DNA from: Portulaca oleracea
Taxonomy: Eukaryota > Streptophyta > Magnoliopsida > Caryophyllales > Portulacaceae
NCBI GenBank assembly: GCA_029582165.1
Contig: CM055875.1
Coordinates: forward strand, 3,777,001-3,841,000
DNA: 64,000 nt
Direction: 5' to 3'
The notes under the pieces are model-generated. The model saw only the letters and a list, made by a program, of their open reading frames with translations, ran no database searches and was not told where the DNA came from. Shown here one piece after another: positions 32,984-44,993 of the stretch. Each line of letters starts with the position of its first letter. Positions within the stretch are counted from its first letter, which is position 1. Both the position numbers and the translations under genes were made by a program.

Positions 32984-34041
32984 TGTAAAACCCCGGAAAA
33001 TGCTAGTCTAGTTACCGTTAAAATTGCCTAACGACCGTTTTTATCAGTTATGTGTTTATCTGTTTTCACACGGAGCTTTAGGACCGTGAGTGAGTTCGTT
33101 AGAATTTTTAGAATCTTAAAAATATCAGTTAGGAATTTTTAGGTTTCGAGTAGAAATTAATTTTTATCAGTTGTGGAAAATTTTATCTGATTCTTGATAT
33201 TACCTGTTAATAATCCTTGAGGATGTATACTGTCATTTTGTTAGAGCTTTTCTTTTATTTTTGGTGTGGATGATGTCATAAAAATGACATCACTTTTCCC
33301 ATTTTCATCTATTTGTTTTACAAAACCCTTGCCCAAGGCAAAGTTTAACAGTTTGCTACAAATTTGATACCCACTAACTATGTATACCAATTCTAGGCCC
33401 CAACTATAGTATGACACGTTCCTTTTTCTTTCTCTCTCTCTTTGTCTCCCTTGGATTCTCTCTCTCTCCCTCTTCTTCTTCTTTTCTCTCTCCTCCTTCC
33501 TCCTTTTATTATTTAGTGATACTGCTGCTAGGTGCTCACCTGACACCATCATCATCACCACCTCGCGCCATCACTTTACACCATCAAAACCACCTCCTTC
33601 CTCCCTCAGTCCACCACCGCACCATCGCCTGGCCACGGACCGCCCTAAACCGCACCACTAACGCACGCCCTCCCTCTTTCACTTCTCCAACCAACCCACC
33701 ATCGGTTGCAGCCACCGCCCAACACCATCAACAACCCACCATCCGCCACCAGCAGTCCACTGTGAACCCCTGCCACCACCGCAAACCATTAGCCCATCCG
33801 CTCGAGTCCTCTCTTCCGTGGGTTTTCGCGCAACCAACACCAGACCACTGCCCAACCGTCACCAACAGTTGCTCATACCGCCATCGTCGTTGTGCCCCGC
33901 GACCATCCCACGACCATTGCTACCGCCGAAGCCACCTGACCTCGCTCCACAGTCCTGCTAGCCACCACCTTCAACTGTTGTATAAACTCTAATCCTATTT
34001 CTTCTTTTAGTTTTGTTCTTGTTAACTATGTCTATTAGTTG

Positions 34042-34101
<60 letters not shown>

Positions 34102-36270
34102 TATAATATGAGTTTTATTTGTGTTATTCATACATTTTGATTTCATGTTTTTACTACTAATAAGTAAGTTCATATTATAAGTGAATATTAAGTTCGTAAT
34201 TTTATTACTTAGTTTCGTAATTTTATTATTTTCGTAAATTTATTATTTAGTTTTCCTAAGTTATTGAGGTTCGTATTACTATTATTATTAAGTTTCGTAA
34301 GTTTGTATTATTATTATTAAGATTCGTAATTTTATTATTAAGGTTCATAATTTTATTATTAAGTTTCGCAAGTTTAGATTAAGTTTTCGTAATATTATTA
34401 TAAAGTTTCATATTATTATTATGAAGTTTTCACAAGTTATTATTAAGTTTCGAATTATTGTTTTTAAGTTATTATTAAAGTTTCACATTATTATTATTAT
34501 TATTGAGTTCTAAGTTATTATTAAGTTTCATATTATTATTATCAAGTTCCAAGTATTACTAAGCCTTCGTATGATTATTAAGTTATTTCATTTTTATCAA
34601 ATTTCCATGACTTTATTAGGTTTACATATTATTATAAAGTTTCACGATAAATTTTCATATTAGTTTGGTGATCTTTGTATTTTAAAGTTTTATGTTATTA
34701 ATATAACGTTCATATTATTAGTTTTGTGTTGTTATTTCAAGTTACATGTTATTATTATTTTCATAATATTATCGTAAAGTTTCATGTTATTATTATTACT
34801 AGTTCCATGAGTTTATTTTTAAAGTCTCATATTTTATTTATTATAAAGTTTATATTATTAGTTCATGATGGTTCATGTTAATATTTTAGAGTTTCATGTA
34901 ATTATTTTTTAAAAAAAAAGGTTATGTTATTAATGCTATTAAAGTTTCATATTTCATAGTATGGAAGTTCATGTAGTCTAGTATCAAATTTTCATATTCT
35001 AATTTTTAAAAGTCCCATGTTATTATGCTAAAAGTTTCATTTTATTAGTATTATAAGGATGGGGGTAGTGTAGAATTCGTGCGTAACTAATTACCGTAGA
35101 GATCGTATATTGATTTTTAGAAGTTTACATTCGAAACCTAGGTCCGAGCGAGACGACGAAGTAGTAGCTCCCGTGTGTAAGTGTTGCAGTAAAGAGAAGA
35201 TGTTTAGGTAATGTCTATGCCCTAACTCCCTTGTGATGCCCATGAACTGTTTTGTTGAGATTACTGTTGTCTTGAAACTTGCATCCCGACGGGAACCTTT
35301 AAATGAAACTAGACTGTCTCTGCGATTGAGAAAGTGATTGATCTTTATTTGATAAAGATTGGACATTCCTTGGTTTTTGCGTTGCAAGTGTGTTGACTTG
35401 GAATTGTGGTTTGGAAATGTTGGCTTTGAAAATGTTGGATTGGAAATGATGATTGATACTGGAATGAATTGAGATATGAAACCTGACTAACTAAAGGCTA
35501 TGAGAAAAATGCGGGTTTGGGCAGTCTCCCCAAGACCAGGTCGAATACCTGTGAGGGAGACTGTCAAGAGAACAGGTTACGCCTGGTAGTTCGGAATGAA
35601 TGTTGCGATGGCCATCTGGGATATGATTGTGATAATGATGAGAAAATATGTTTGCGATGGTCATCCGTGAATTGTAATGAGAAAATAATGATCGTGATGG
35701 CCATCCGCGAGATTGATTGAGATTGGATTGATGATGAGAAAAGAATGATGAAAAGTATTGTGAATGTTTTTCTGGCGAGTCTATTGACTCCGAGGGGCAA
35801 TACGGAAGCCCCGCCCGCTTTAAAATATGGAAACAGGTAAGGTTGATTGGTTAAAGGTATTTTGAAATGTTTGACTTGTTCCCCCTTCCCTTAAAATGCG
35901 TTGAAATGAATTGTATAATGTTTTGACAGTTAGGGGTAGACATTATTGAGGTTTCCCCCTCATGTTTGTAAATGTTTTGTTTTCAGGTGATGATCTATAT
36001 GCTTGGGATGGGAACTGGCAGTGAGACTTGGCTTGTTAGTTTATTCCTTGAGTTGTGTTAAAAGTTGAAAGACTTGAAGCTGAAAATGTTTAGTTCTAAG
36101 GTCGTTTCCTTATTATTTTCGTTGTCAAACAGTTGTAGTTTTCCTTCTCGCCTTGTATTCCTTTGGGGATACGGCAGTGATGCCCAAATTAAAATTAATT
36201 CTTCCGCTAAATTTCTGTTAATGTTAGTTTGACTTTGACGTCTTCATAACTGAATTTCCGGGGCGTTACA
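32984..36270 (+). mobile_element. LTR-C: 3287-bp solo LTR of the TGTAACGCCCCG family
   Basis: It starts TGTAAAACCCCGGAAAA and ends TTTCCGGGGCGTTACA, nearly perfect inverted ends with TG...CA. The 5-bp TSD cttcc is at 32979-32983 and 36271-36275, so this is a solo LTR made by LTR-LTR recombination. Inside: a C-rich leader (33420-33965) that yields a 193-codon Pro/His/Ser frame of low complexity, (ATT)n at 34041-34101, a long ttattattaagtttcgta tract (34165-35050), shared LTR-A/B blocks, and a minisatellite of gcgatggccatccg type (35600-35715). No gene is expected. Confidence 0.88.
34041..35050 (+). repeat. TTA-rich degenerate tandem tract of LTR-C
   Basis: (ATT)n is followed by about 900 bp of irregular ttattattaagtttcata-like units, also present in LTR-B (18300-19030). 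It reads as expanded microsatellite sequence. Confidence 0.8.
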
Positions 36271-36275
36271 CTTCC

Positions 36276-36804
36276 TCATTAATTCACCACCTAAACATCA
36301 CGGATTCAAGATCAACAACATCATCAATTTCTAGCCCTTGTACTTTCTTTATTTCATCATAAAAATCACATGCAAGAGGTTTTTTTAACAACAATCAGTG
36401 ATATCCATTCAACCATAATCCATTCTTTTATGAGGCATTTCTTCGAACACTTAATGTACATCATAATATACTAAAAATCCATCTCTAATTCACAACGTTA
36501 ACAACCAAAACTCATTACAAACAACTCTAAGTGTACTTTGAGATTTGGGACAACAATTAAATCATCATAAAAGTGACATGCATGGCCATTTTAACATCAC
36601 TAAACATAGTCCAAAACTCATCCACACATAAACTATAAACCATCAAAGGTAGTTCACTAACTCATCTCAACTTAACCAAAACTAACTTAAATCAACTCAA
36701 ACTTCAAGGATTAGCTATATTACTCATAATATGAAGATTAATACCAAGAATAATTCATCAAGTTCCTATTTTTCATCAAAATACCTTACTTTTATCATCA
36801 TTAA
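36276..36804 (-). mobile_element. Outer LTR-5, middle segment
   Basis: AT-rich non-coding sequence between the LTR-C TSD and the Copia-2 TSD attaa (36800-36804). No gene is seen. Confidence 0.5.
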
Positions 36805-37508
36805 TGTTAGAGAAAATAGCAAGATAACAGCGGAAGCGAAATAAATAAATTGAGATGACGAAAATTATGACAAAATTCAGGAACCAAAAATAAGTGATAA
36901 ACAAACACCAGGTTTACGTGGGAAACCGAAGAACTCGGAGGAAAATCCACGGACGGCGACAGCCAGAAAAACCAATCCACTATGAGAAAGGAGGAGTAAA
37001 ACCTGATTACTATCACAGGGTGTGATGCGATCCACAACAGAGGAGACTACAACACAAATCTCTCTCTTTCTCAACTCACAATCTTTCTCTCTCAGGATAC
37101 ACTTGAGAAAATATTGGTGAGACCCTTTTCTCGCTCAATATTTTCTACCTCTCTGACTCTCTATCACTCAGCCGTAATTATGGTGGAGATACATGTATAA
37201 TATTGATACTAATAGTGAGAGAATAAAATTAGGTTAAAAATAAATAACCTACAACGCAAGAAAGGAAAGTCCGCCTCCAAGAGAAAATTCCCATAGGCGC
37301 TAGCAGCGCCTAACAAGCGCTGGCCGTGTCTCAAGATCGGGCTTTTTGTGCTACCCGCTGGTAGCGGTTAGAGGCAAGGGGCAGTGCCTCACGTTTTATG
37401 TCTTCGAAGCTTCGACGCTGGTAGCGTCGCTGGTCTCGTCTCTCTCGTTTCCTATTCTTCTCTCGTTCTGGACCCCACCGAGGATCCAACGGGCCACCAA
37501 ACCTAACA
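36805..37508 (-). repeat. Copia-2 3' LTR
   Basis: 704 bp, matching 44571-44988 and the start of the 55.6-kb block. U3 dyads lie at 37295-37311 (AGGCGCT/AGCGCCT), 37355-37367 (CCGCT/AGCGG) and 37413-37429 (CGACGCT/AGCGTCG). Confidence 0.85.
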
Positions 37509-37599
37509 AACTCCACCTTGGACCATGATCTGAGCCATCGGTCTAAATAAACATCTTCACTGTCGCCACCAACACACCCCTTCACAGGGTGTAGCCCCG

Positions 37600-38060
37600 C
37601 AGGGCTCTCAAGTGGTTATATACCGCTACTTGGGTGCTTGTTTAAGACCATCTGTGTTGTCGACCTCACCAAGTTTGAGAGCGCCTCTGCAGTTCTCGTT
37701 ACTGTAGACCCCTGTAGGGTGTATAGGCTGCCCTTCCTTGTTCCCTTCATCTGAACCATGGAACCCTTGCGCGCTTTTGGGACACCATCTTCTCCTTTGT
37801 ACTTGAAACCGTTAGCCTCAAGAGTACCCAAAGACATCAAATTGCAGATTATGTTAGGAATTTCACGAACCTCTTTCAAGGTTTTACCATCATCCTTAAC
37901 ACTAAAACCCTCTGCATCTGAATCGTACTCAATACGATTTGCGGTACCAGTTTTGGTGCGGTTATCCTTACTACCCTGCTCCTAGTCTCTCAATTTTCTC
38001 CAACAGTCACTCTCTACATGGCCCTTCTTGTGCACCCATTCTTAAGTATACCGTGTCGAT
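37600..38060 (-). pseudogene. Copia-2 pol fragment (zinc knuckle end, protease, GAG-pre-integrase)
   Basis: The minus frame reads EVREIPNIICNLMSLGTLEA and KGTRKGSLYTLQGSTVT, the conserved Copia block between protease and GAG-pre-integrase. Upstream it reads HKKGHVESDCWRKL (second half of a CCHC knuckle), with a stop between. RT, RNase H and integrase core are absent; the fragment runs almost directly into the PPT and LTR. Confidence 0.8.
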
Positions 38061-38222
38061 CTCCTAATCTCCCTCCTAGGATAATCTCTTGCCATACTCG
38101 GTTCTTCCTTCACCCGAGGAACATCAGTCTCTATCTCAGGCTCATCAACTGAGCTGTTTGAGCTGCATCAGCGGCTTGCTCCTGACTGCAGGTTCCAGAG
38201 GCTCCACATTGAGCCACAACCT

Positions 38223-39797
38223 TGATGTATAATGGGATCAAAGATTGCATCTTGATCAATTACACATCAAGGGATACGTGAAACCAATCTCAACATGGGA
38301 GGCTTCAAGTGAACTAGGGCAAAAGGTAGGGTGCTTTGTGAGAGAAAGATGGAGTCTTTGAGAGAGTGGGGAGACTTGAGATGGAATATGAATTAGGGAT
38401 GGAGAAAGATGAGATCTTTGTGGAGTTTGAGAGAAGAGAGAACGACGAAAACAGGGAGGCTTTTGAAAGTGACGTGAGGTCTTTGTGGAGGGAGGGATTA
38501 CTTGAGAGAGATTTGAGAGAAGAGAACGGATGGACGTTGATTTGAGGAAGAGGTGAAGGTGGCGTGAGCTAGGGATGAGGGAGAGAATGATTGAATGAAT
38601 GAATGAGAGAGTATGAGAGATGATGGAAGAGACTTGGCGTGAGGCCTTTAGGACAGTGAGAGAGAAATTGATGATTTGAGAGAGTAGGGTTTGAGATAGA
38701 GATATGGGAGGGACGTTTAAGAGAGGAGGAAGAGAGTGAATTAGGGTTTGGAATTTATCTCAACTATATTGATACAGAGATAAAAGAAGTAATTATCTTA
38801 ACTGTATTGACAGAAAGATAAGAACGGATAGTTCTAGGTTTCTAACTTGAATCCACAAGAAAAACAACCTAGGGCTAACTTGAACTAGACCGCAACCTAG
38901 GATCAAGCTCTTCCTAACCACTTGGGTGCCATACCAAGATACAATAGAAGAAAGGGGTAATGTTTATCCAAACTCTCGAGAGAAAGCTAAAAGCTTAACT
39001 GATTTCATAATTCAAAGTTGGGTGCCTTTGAGAGGCTACAGGCCTAGCTATTTATACCACTAAAGTCCTAAACCTCCTAAAACTCTCAAGATTTGGCGTG
39101 CAAGCCATCTTCTCCTACTAGGACTCTATTACTTGGCATGCAAGCCAAGGACTCCTAATACTAGACGCCATCTACTCCATCTCCTCCTTGGATTAGGACT
39201 TTTTATTCTAAGGGGGATTGGTTACAAGAGATAATAATCCTTTTAGAGCTTCGCTTTCCTAATCCAAGATGGACTAGTTATAAAATAAGCCAACCTTATC
39301 TAGGACTACATAGCTTGGCGCCTAATCTAGCACACCACACGCCCATCACACACACACACACACACCTTCTAGATCATTCTAGAACATTCTATACTATTCT
39401 AGATTAATCTAGACTCCTACGACTTGGTGTCCAAGTTTATATGTATTACTGGGCACCTCACACAACTGGAAATGTAAATAAAACCCTAGAAATGTAAAGA
39501 AATACATCAAAAGGCCAAAATTGTGAACTTCTTCTTGAAATGGTCAGAAATGTGAAATTCATCTCAAAATGATCCAAAATGTGAACTTCATCTTGAAATG
39601 GTCCAAACTGTGAAGTTCAACTTAGGCTTTGTACTTGGGCCTTTAGTTGTGGACTTGGACTTGCCATGGATAGATTTCCATCATCTTCCATGAATCTTGG
39701 GTCTCCAAAAGCAAGCCCATGGCTATGTGAGCCTCCATCTCCTTCTATGAACCTATGGTCCCCAAAGATGAGACCTACGTTGAGCAGTTCTCCATCA
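38223..39797 (-). mobile_element. Third Gypsy-T LTR copy (right end truncated)
   Basis: It starts TGATGTATAATGGG like the other two and follows them to 'gcagttctccatca' at 39797, losing the last 40-odd bases. The HSE-like array is at 39367-39389. It abuts the Gypsy-2 interior; a small duplicate of 'aaggtgagacctaggttgag' lies at the junction. Confidence 0.88.
39367..39389. promoter_or_regulatory. Heat-shock-element-like array, third LTR copy
   Basis: The phasing is the same TTC, GAt, TTC, GAA, TTC at 5-bp steps as in Gypsy-T, despite sequence divergence elsewhere in this copy. Confidence 0.55.
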
Positions 39798-39837
39798 AAG
39801 GTGAGACCTAGGTTGAGACCTATGCGTACTCCTTGCT

Positions 39838-41598
39838 TGTCCCCAAGCAAGTACAAGACTCAAAACTAGATGAAAGGACTTGAATAGAAAAAGAAAACTA
39901 CTCACACCTCCTCTAATAAAAAGGCATATTAGAAGGCCAAAACAAGCATATACAAAGAGACTCCCTAGCGAGATTAAGAATCAAATTGAAATAAAAATTG
40001 TTGTTCGAAATAAAATCACAAGCCAGGAAGCAACACAACTTATCTATCACAACTTAAGCACAATCAAATCCATTCACATGCTTGGCGAACTAGTTGGGAT
40101 CGGTAGGACCTCACTTTAGGGCATGTGGATCACTCCCCTTGTGTGTTTGCAAAAGATATAATGGTTCGCTCAAAACCTTTAACCAATGTAAACAACCTAC
40201 CATAAGCTTGACAAGATTCTCAATTCTCTACCGCTATAGACAACATGCATAAAAGTTAATCATGAGGACTTTTCAAGGGTTGTAATGGGGCTTAGGTGTA
40301 GGGTAAGGAGGGAAATCATTTGGGAAATGTGGAGCTAAGGAGCCAAGGACCTAAAGAGCAACATTCCCAATACATATAGCATAACACCTCTTACATCACA
40401 CCGTAATGAAGGCTCAAATATACATCCCCATCGAAGAAAGGGGAAAGAGTCAATATAATCAAGAAAACCACCATACTATTCACCTTATTTCTCAAAACTT
40501 CTTTTTTTTTTACTTTACTTCTTTCTTCTTTTTTTTTTTTTTTGTTGTTGTGAATAGCATGGATACATAAAATGGACTCATTTTCTTTCAACCCAATTTC
40601 AACCTCAAATGAAAAGAGGGGTCCCTCATCAAGTGAACCAACCAACGAAGTCACCAAAGATATAGACTACAAAAACTGCCTCCAACTGAATTGTTGCTCC
40701 ACTAATTTGGCTTAAGGGTATGGAATTAAGAACAGGCCAAAGGTGCGCACGAATAGGGTAAACAACAAGACAGGAAAAATGGTTAGTAAAGGGCTAGCAA
40801 AAAGAAGTCAAGATGTCAGGTGGCTTTTTTGCTATGTGGCTACAAAATGGGCCTCAATCATATTAACATAATGCACAAGTCAAATGCAGTTTCAAAGAGG
40901 ATTAAGTCAAGTTCTAGAGATGCAAACATGGTAAGGTCACACTCAAAAGAAAATGAGACTATAAAAATAATAGTCTTTTAGGCTCAAAAAGTCTCACGGG
41001 TTAACTTACCACAATCACTACAACTAGTTCCTTTGATGTACCAAACATAGGAACTTCACTATCATGCACAAGAGTCGACCAAGATCAGATGAATCACAAT
41101 CAAGACAGGCAGCCTAAGTCAAACAAACAACCAAGTCTCTCTTATCATCTACATCAAGCCAATAATTCCTAAAAATACACACTCGCAATGACAATCCAAA
41201 CAAACCTCATAAAGGCGAAAGACTATCCTAATTTTTTTAATTATTATTTTTTAAACTTTTAGCAAGAAAGCAAGAAAACTATTCCTATATGCAACTTAGA
41301 TGCAAATTCAATGCCTAGCAAACACAAAAAGAAACTAACAAATATGCAACTATAAATGTCAGTCCCACTCGATCAAGCACATGATTTTAAGACAATCAAC
41401 CAAACCCCCCATGCTAAGACAAAGCAGTGTCCGTAATGCATTTCGAATAAAGGTGGCATGCAACAAGAGGGAAACGACATAATGCATCACACTCTAAAAA
41501 AAATAATAACAAAGAAAATTAAAGGGACAAAATAAAACCTAATAAAGTAATTAAATGCTTGGGTTGCCTCCCAAGAAGCGCTAGTTTAACGTCTTTAG
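39838..41598 (-). other. Gypsy-2 3' non-coding region
   Basis: About 1.76 kb without a convincing gene. Poly-T and AT-rich tracts, 'ttgcttgtccccaagcaag' at 39830-39850 and the 'gggttgcctcccaagaagcgc' block at 41562-41582 are typical of this element type. It is similar in length to the corresponding part of Gypsy-4. Confidence 0.6.
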
Positions 41599-42590
41599 CT
41601 AGACGAAACTTACCTCAGAAGAGGTTAACGCCCTTAGAAGCTTGTCAAACTCCGCAGCATGCGGTTCACAAGCCTGCAGATAAGAGAGCAACAAAATACT
41701 CATGGCAAAGAATGTTAGTTGCACTCTCTCAAATAAGTCAATGGTGCTAGAAAAATCAAAAGAATCAAAATAAGTTGTCCACATGATATTTCTAGCTGAG
41801 TCCTCTAGGCATTTACAATATGGATCAGGATAGGGATGAAACCCTTTTAAAGTTCCTAAGGACAAGTCAAGAACATTGTTGGTCCCATCAAATTCAGTCA
41901 CATCACAAGAGTTAACCTCACATTTCGCATCAACATGAACATCACTGGTCTTTTCACAGGGAATGGTCTCCTCAAGGTTCTTAGGGGCAACAGAAGGTGG
42001 TGAACAAGGCATAATAGCATGGAGTACATCATCAATTTCTTTTCTTGAAGGTTCTAATCCACATACAAACCCCTCACAAGACTCCTCATCAATAGCATCA
42101 ATTGACTCATGACAAACATCATCATCACACCTAGCATCAAACCTATGGGAATCACTCACCTCAAACCCCATCGACTGAGAAAAAGGTAAGGATGCATTTT
42201 GAAAAGCAAAGACACCATCAGTAGTGTCTCTAGGTAAGCTAGGATGAGAAGGAACAACAGTTGGCAAAGATGACTTAGAAGGGTCAACTATTTCATCTAC
42301 TTTCTCTAGACAAGCTTCAAACTTATCTTGTTGCTCTTGCATTGCCCTCGTCAAAAAATCAAGTTTGGCTTAAACAGGGCATGTAGACTCATAATGGTCA
42401 AAAGAACTACATAAACGGCAAGGAGACAAACAATGGGGTTGAGTACATAATCTAGCATGAGATGCACAAAGATTGAGGAAAGAGGATGCACAATAATAAT
42501 TTTCAAAATCACGAGTATCACGTGCAAGCCACTCAAGCAAACTCCAAGCTTCATCAACAGTTTTAGCATAGAAACCAAAATACTCTAATA
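41599..42590 (-). pseudogene. Gypsy-2 gag C-terminal region
   Basis: Minus strand: FYAKTVDEAWSLLEWLARD (end of the Gypsy gag capsid region) leads to a CCHC knuckle CRLCSSFDHYESTC. A TAA replaces Gln near 42370, then the frame continues (MTRAMQEQQDKFEACLEKVD) through an acidic region to the C-terminal HAAEFDKLLRALTSSE at 41599. The N-terminal capsid is missing between here and the PBS about 250 bp away. It is homologous in layout and C-terminal block to the Gypsy-4 ORF. Confidence 0.8.
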
Positions 42591-42847
42591 GAGTATGAGT
42601 CTCTCAGATTCACCCCTCAAAGAACAATGTCAAGAATATCTGATTTCCCAGGCACAATACCATGTGGAACAGGACATGCAAGTAATCGCTCAAAATAGTG
42701 CCAAAATAATTCCAGCTCAAATTGGGGAAAATCAAGAATTGCCATTTCTTTTTGTTTTTTTTTATAAAAGATCTAAGAAAAGAAAAAAAACAAAAAACAA
42801 CTTAGTCAACCTAAGAGGTTCATTTATCGACTGCTAGGGACAGAGTC

Positions 42848-42868
42848 CCCGGCAACGGCGCCAAAAAC
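42848..42868 (-). other. Primer-binding site of Gypsy-2 (tRNA-Asp type)
   Basis: Plus strand 'tccccggcaacggcgcca'; the minus strand gives TGGCGCCGTTGCCGGGGA next to the LTR end. Confidence 0.85.
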
Positions 42869-42870
42869 TT

Positions 42871-44570
42871 GACAAGGCCGCAAGCGCACGATGTACGTAG
42901 TAGCACGTCAAGGTCGATCCCACAGGGACTCAATTAGCAGCTCAATAAACTAGACTCTATCACGATTGTTAAGCTAATCAGGTTTTGGGTTTTGGAAAAG
43001 GTTTAGGAAGCAAACTAAAACTAAAGAAAGCAAATAAATTAATGAAGGGGTTCTAATCAAGAGAGAAAGACTTCTAGGGAGATGCTAACCTAACAACGAG
43101 TTCGATTACTAAAACCTAGCCTGCACAATCATATATTCAAGAATGAATCAAGAATCGACAACCTCTGAATTCTACCGCCCTTTCGATGCTAAATAGAATT
43201 ATTCTAAACAACCTAATCAACAACTTTCGTGTGTTTTTTAGGTTAAACAGAATTGAAGGTCTCAAAAAGTCAGGTTATCCAATGATTCCCTAGTTTACTA
43301 CTCCTTTCTCAACTTTCGTAAGCCTAGGTAGACAGGTTGGTAGTCAGATTACCCTAATTCACCTTTCAGTACTTCTTAGGTTAATCTCTAACTCATGAGT
43401 ATTCGAGCGCTCAGAGAACACACATGAACATGGAAAACACAATCTTAATTTTCAACCTTCTTGAATTAATCTTAATTTTGGTCTTGATTAATGGAGAGGA
43501 GTAGATGGGAGGATTTTGTCTTTTCTCTTGATGGAAGGGTGGATGAATGGTAGAATGGTAGATGGTGTCCCCCGAATGAATTTTCCAGCAAAGAATATAA
43601 CCGTCACTTCTTTTCCTTTCCTTGCGAAGCACGGCCAACAGCCGGGCACAAGTCAGCCACGGGCCGTGGCCACTGCCACGGGATCCCCGTGATTCCCGCT
43701 GCCTCAATTTCCCTTTCTCCTCTCTTTTGCTTTGCGTGCTGGGCGAAATCATGGGGGCAACGAAGTCAATGGCCCAGCCAATCAATTGAATGTATTGCCT
43801 CCACCGAATGAAATGAATTGATGGCCCCCTTTTCCCTTTTGATGATTGGGCCGGACAAGGGTGGAATGATGGGCTACTTAATTCAATGAATTGATATGAA
43901 TTCATCTTCATTTCTCTCATTTGCAATTGATTAGGCCACATGGAATACTCAACCGAATGGGCTGAAAAAAATGCATCAAGTTCCTCCACTTCCAACTCCT
44001 CTCATTGGGCCGACCGAATGTGGGCTAATCAATCAAGTTAATTGCTTCCTCTCTCTCTTGTCTTGGACATATAAGTGGCTTGGCCCATTTCAATTAATTC
44101 CTTTTGTTCAATGGGCTGAATGACTGAATTGAAGTGCTCCACTCTTCTTCTTGTGTGTGGACCGAATGAATACATGGCCTCCTTCACTTTCCTCCTTGTT
44201 TTTGATTGGGCCAAATCAATGAAAGATGACAGCCCACAATCGAACTGCAGTTGCGCTCAAACTCGCCACGGACCAGAGGGCAGCCCACGGACAGCCCGTG
44301 GTTGCTACTACCCGGTCCTTCCTTGCTCCGTTTTGTCCAAATTTGCACCACGGTCTAGGTATATCATGTAGAGGTTCGTAGTGTCTTTACTCTTGCCAGA
44401 AATTGAGAGAATTGTTGGTTTTTTGGCCTCAAAACCTACAAATTTACATCACAAACAACAACACCAAGTGTAGTAGGGAAATTGGAATAAAAATCAAGGT
44501 TCACACACAAAACTATCCCTAACTCACTATTAAAAACCCCTAAAAACATAGTCATAAAATGCAGTTATCA
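42871..44570 (-). repeat. Gypsy-2 5' LTR
   Basis: About 1.70 kb with TG...CA ends. The TATA-like GGTTATATTC is at about 43593-43602 (minus). U3 dyads: GCCACGGGCCGTGGC at 43656-43670, CACGGG..CCCGTG near 43677-43691, and CCACGG..CCGTGG near 44285-44303. The 194-codon minus frame at 43411-43995 is not recognisable as a protein. Confidence 0.75.
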
Positions 44571-44993
44571 TTTACGTGGGAAACCGAAGAACTCGGAGGA
44601 AAACCCACGGACGGCGACAGCCAGAAAATAATCCACTATGAGAAAGGAGGAGTATAACCTGATCACTATCACAAGGTGTGATGCGATCCACAACAGAGGA
44701 AATTACAACACAAATCTCTCTCTCACTCTCACTCTCAACTCACAATCTTTCTCTCTCAAGATACACTTGAGAAAATATTAGTGAAACCCTTTTCTCGCTC
44801 AATATTTTCTCCCTCTCTAACTCTCTATCACTCAGCCGTTGTTCGCCGTTGATTAACGTCGCCGTGAATTAGGTGGAGAAAACTGAACCCTATTTATAGG
44901 GTGGCTAGGAGAAGAAAGTTAGGTTAAACATCAATTAACCTACGACACAGAGGATAAGTCCCGCCGCCAGATAAATTAGGGTGCCAGGGCACT
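44571..44993 (-). repeat. Copia-2 5' LTR, left segment
   Basis: It matches the left LTR from 'tttacgtgggaaaccgaag' onward, contains a TATA box CCTATAAATA (minus, 44891-44900) and stops at 'gcact' where the Gypsy-3 solo LTR is inserted. It is better preserved than the other LTR around the TATA box. Confidence 0.8.

Larger units (their letters stand above)
39798..44570 (-). mobile_element. Gypsy-2: gag-only Gypsy element, 3'-truncated
   Basis: The minus-orientation 5' LTR is 42871-44570 (plus ends TGACAAGGCCGC ... GTTATCA). The PBS is at about 42848-42868 (minus TGGCGCCGTTGCCGGGGA, the Asp-tRNA type of Athila/Tat-like elements). The gag C-terminal ORF is 42590-41599, followed by non-coding 3' sequence with 'cttgggttgcctcccaagaagc' style blocks. 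The 3' LTR and PPT are missing at the 39.8-kb junction. No pol is present. Confidence 0.75.

Noticed and set aside
33411..33992. 193-codon plus-strand frame
   Set aside because: A Ser/Pro/His-rich low-complexity translation of the C-rich leader of a solo LTR, with no domain and not in an element coding position.
33958..34173. Poly-Asn frame
   Set aside because: Translation of an (AAT)n microsatellite.
43411..43995. 194-codon minus-strand frame
   Set aside because: Lies wholly in the Gypsy-2 LTR across U3 and TATA; no recognisable protein features.
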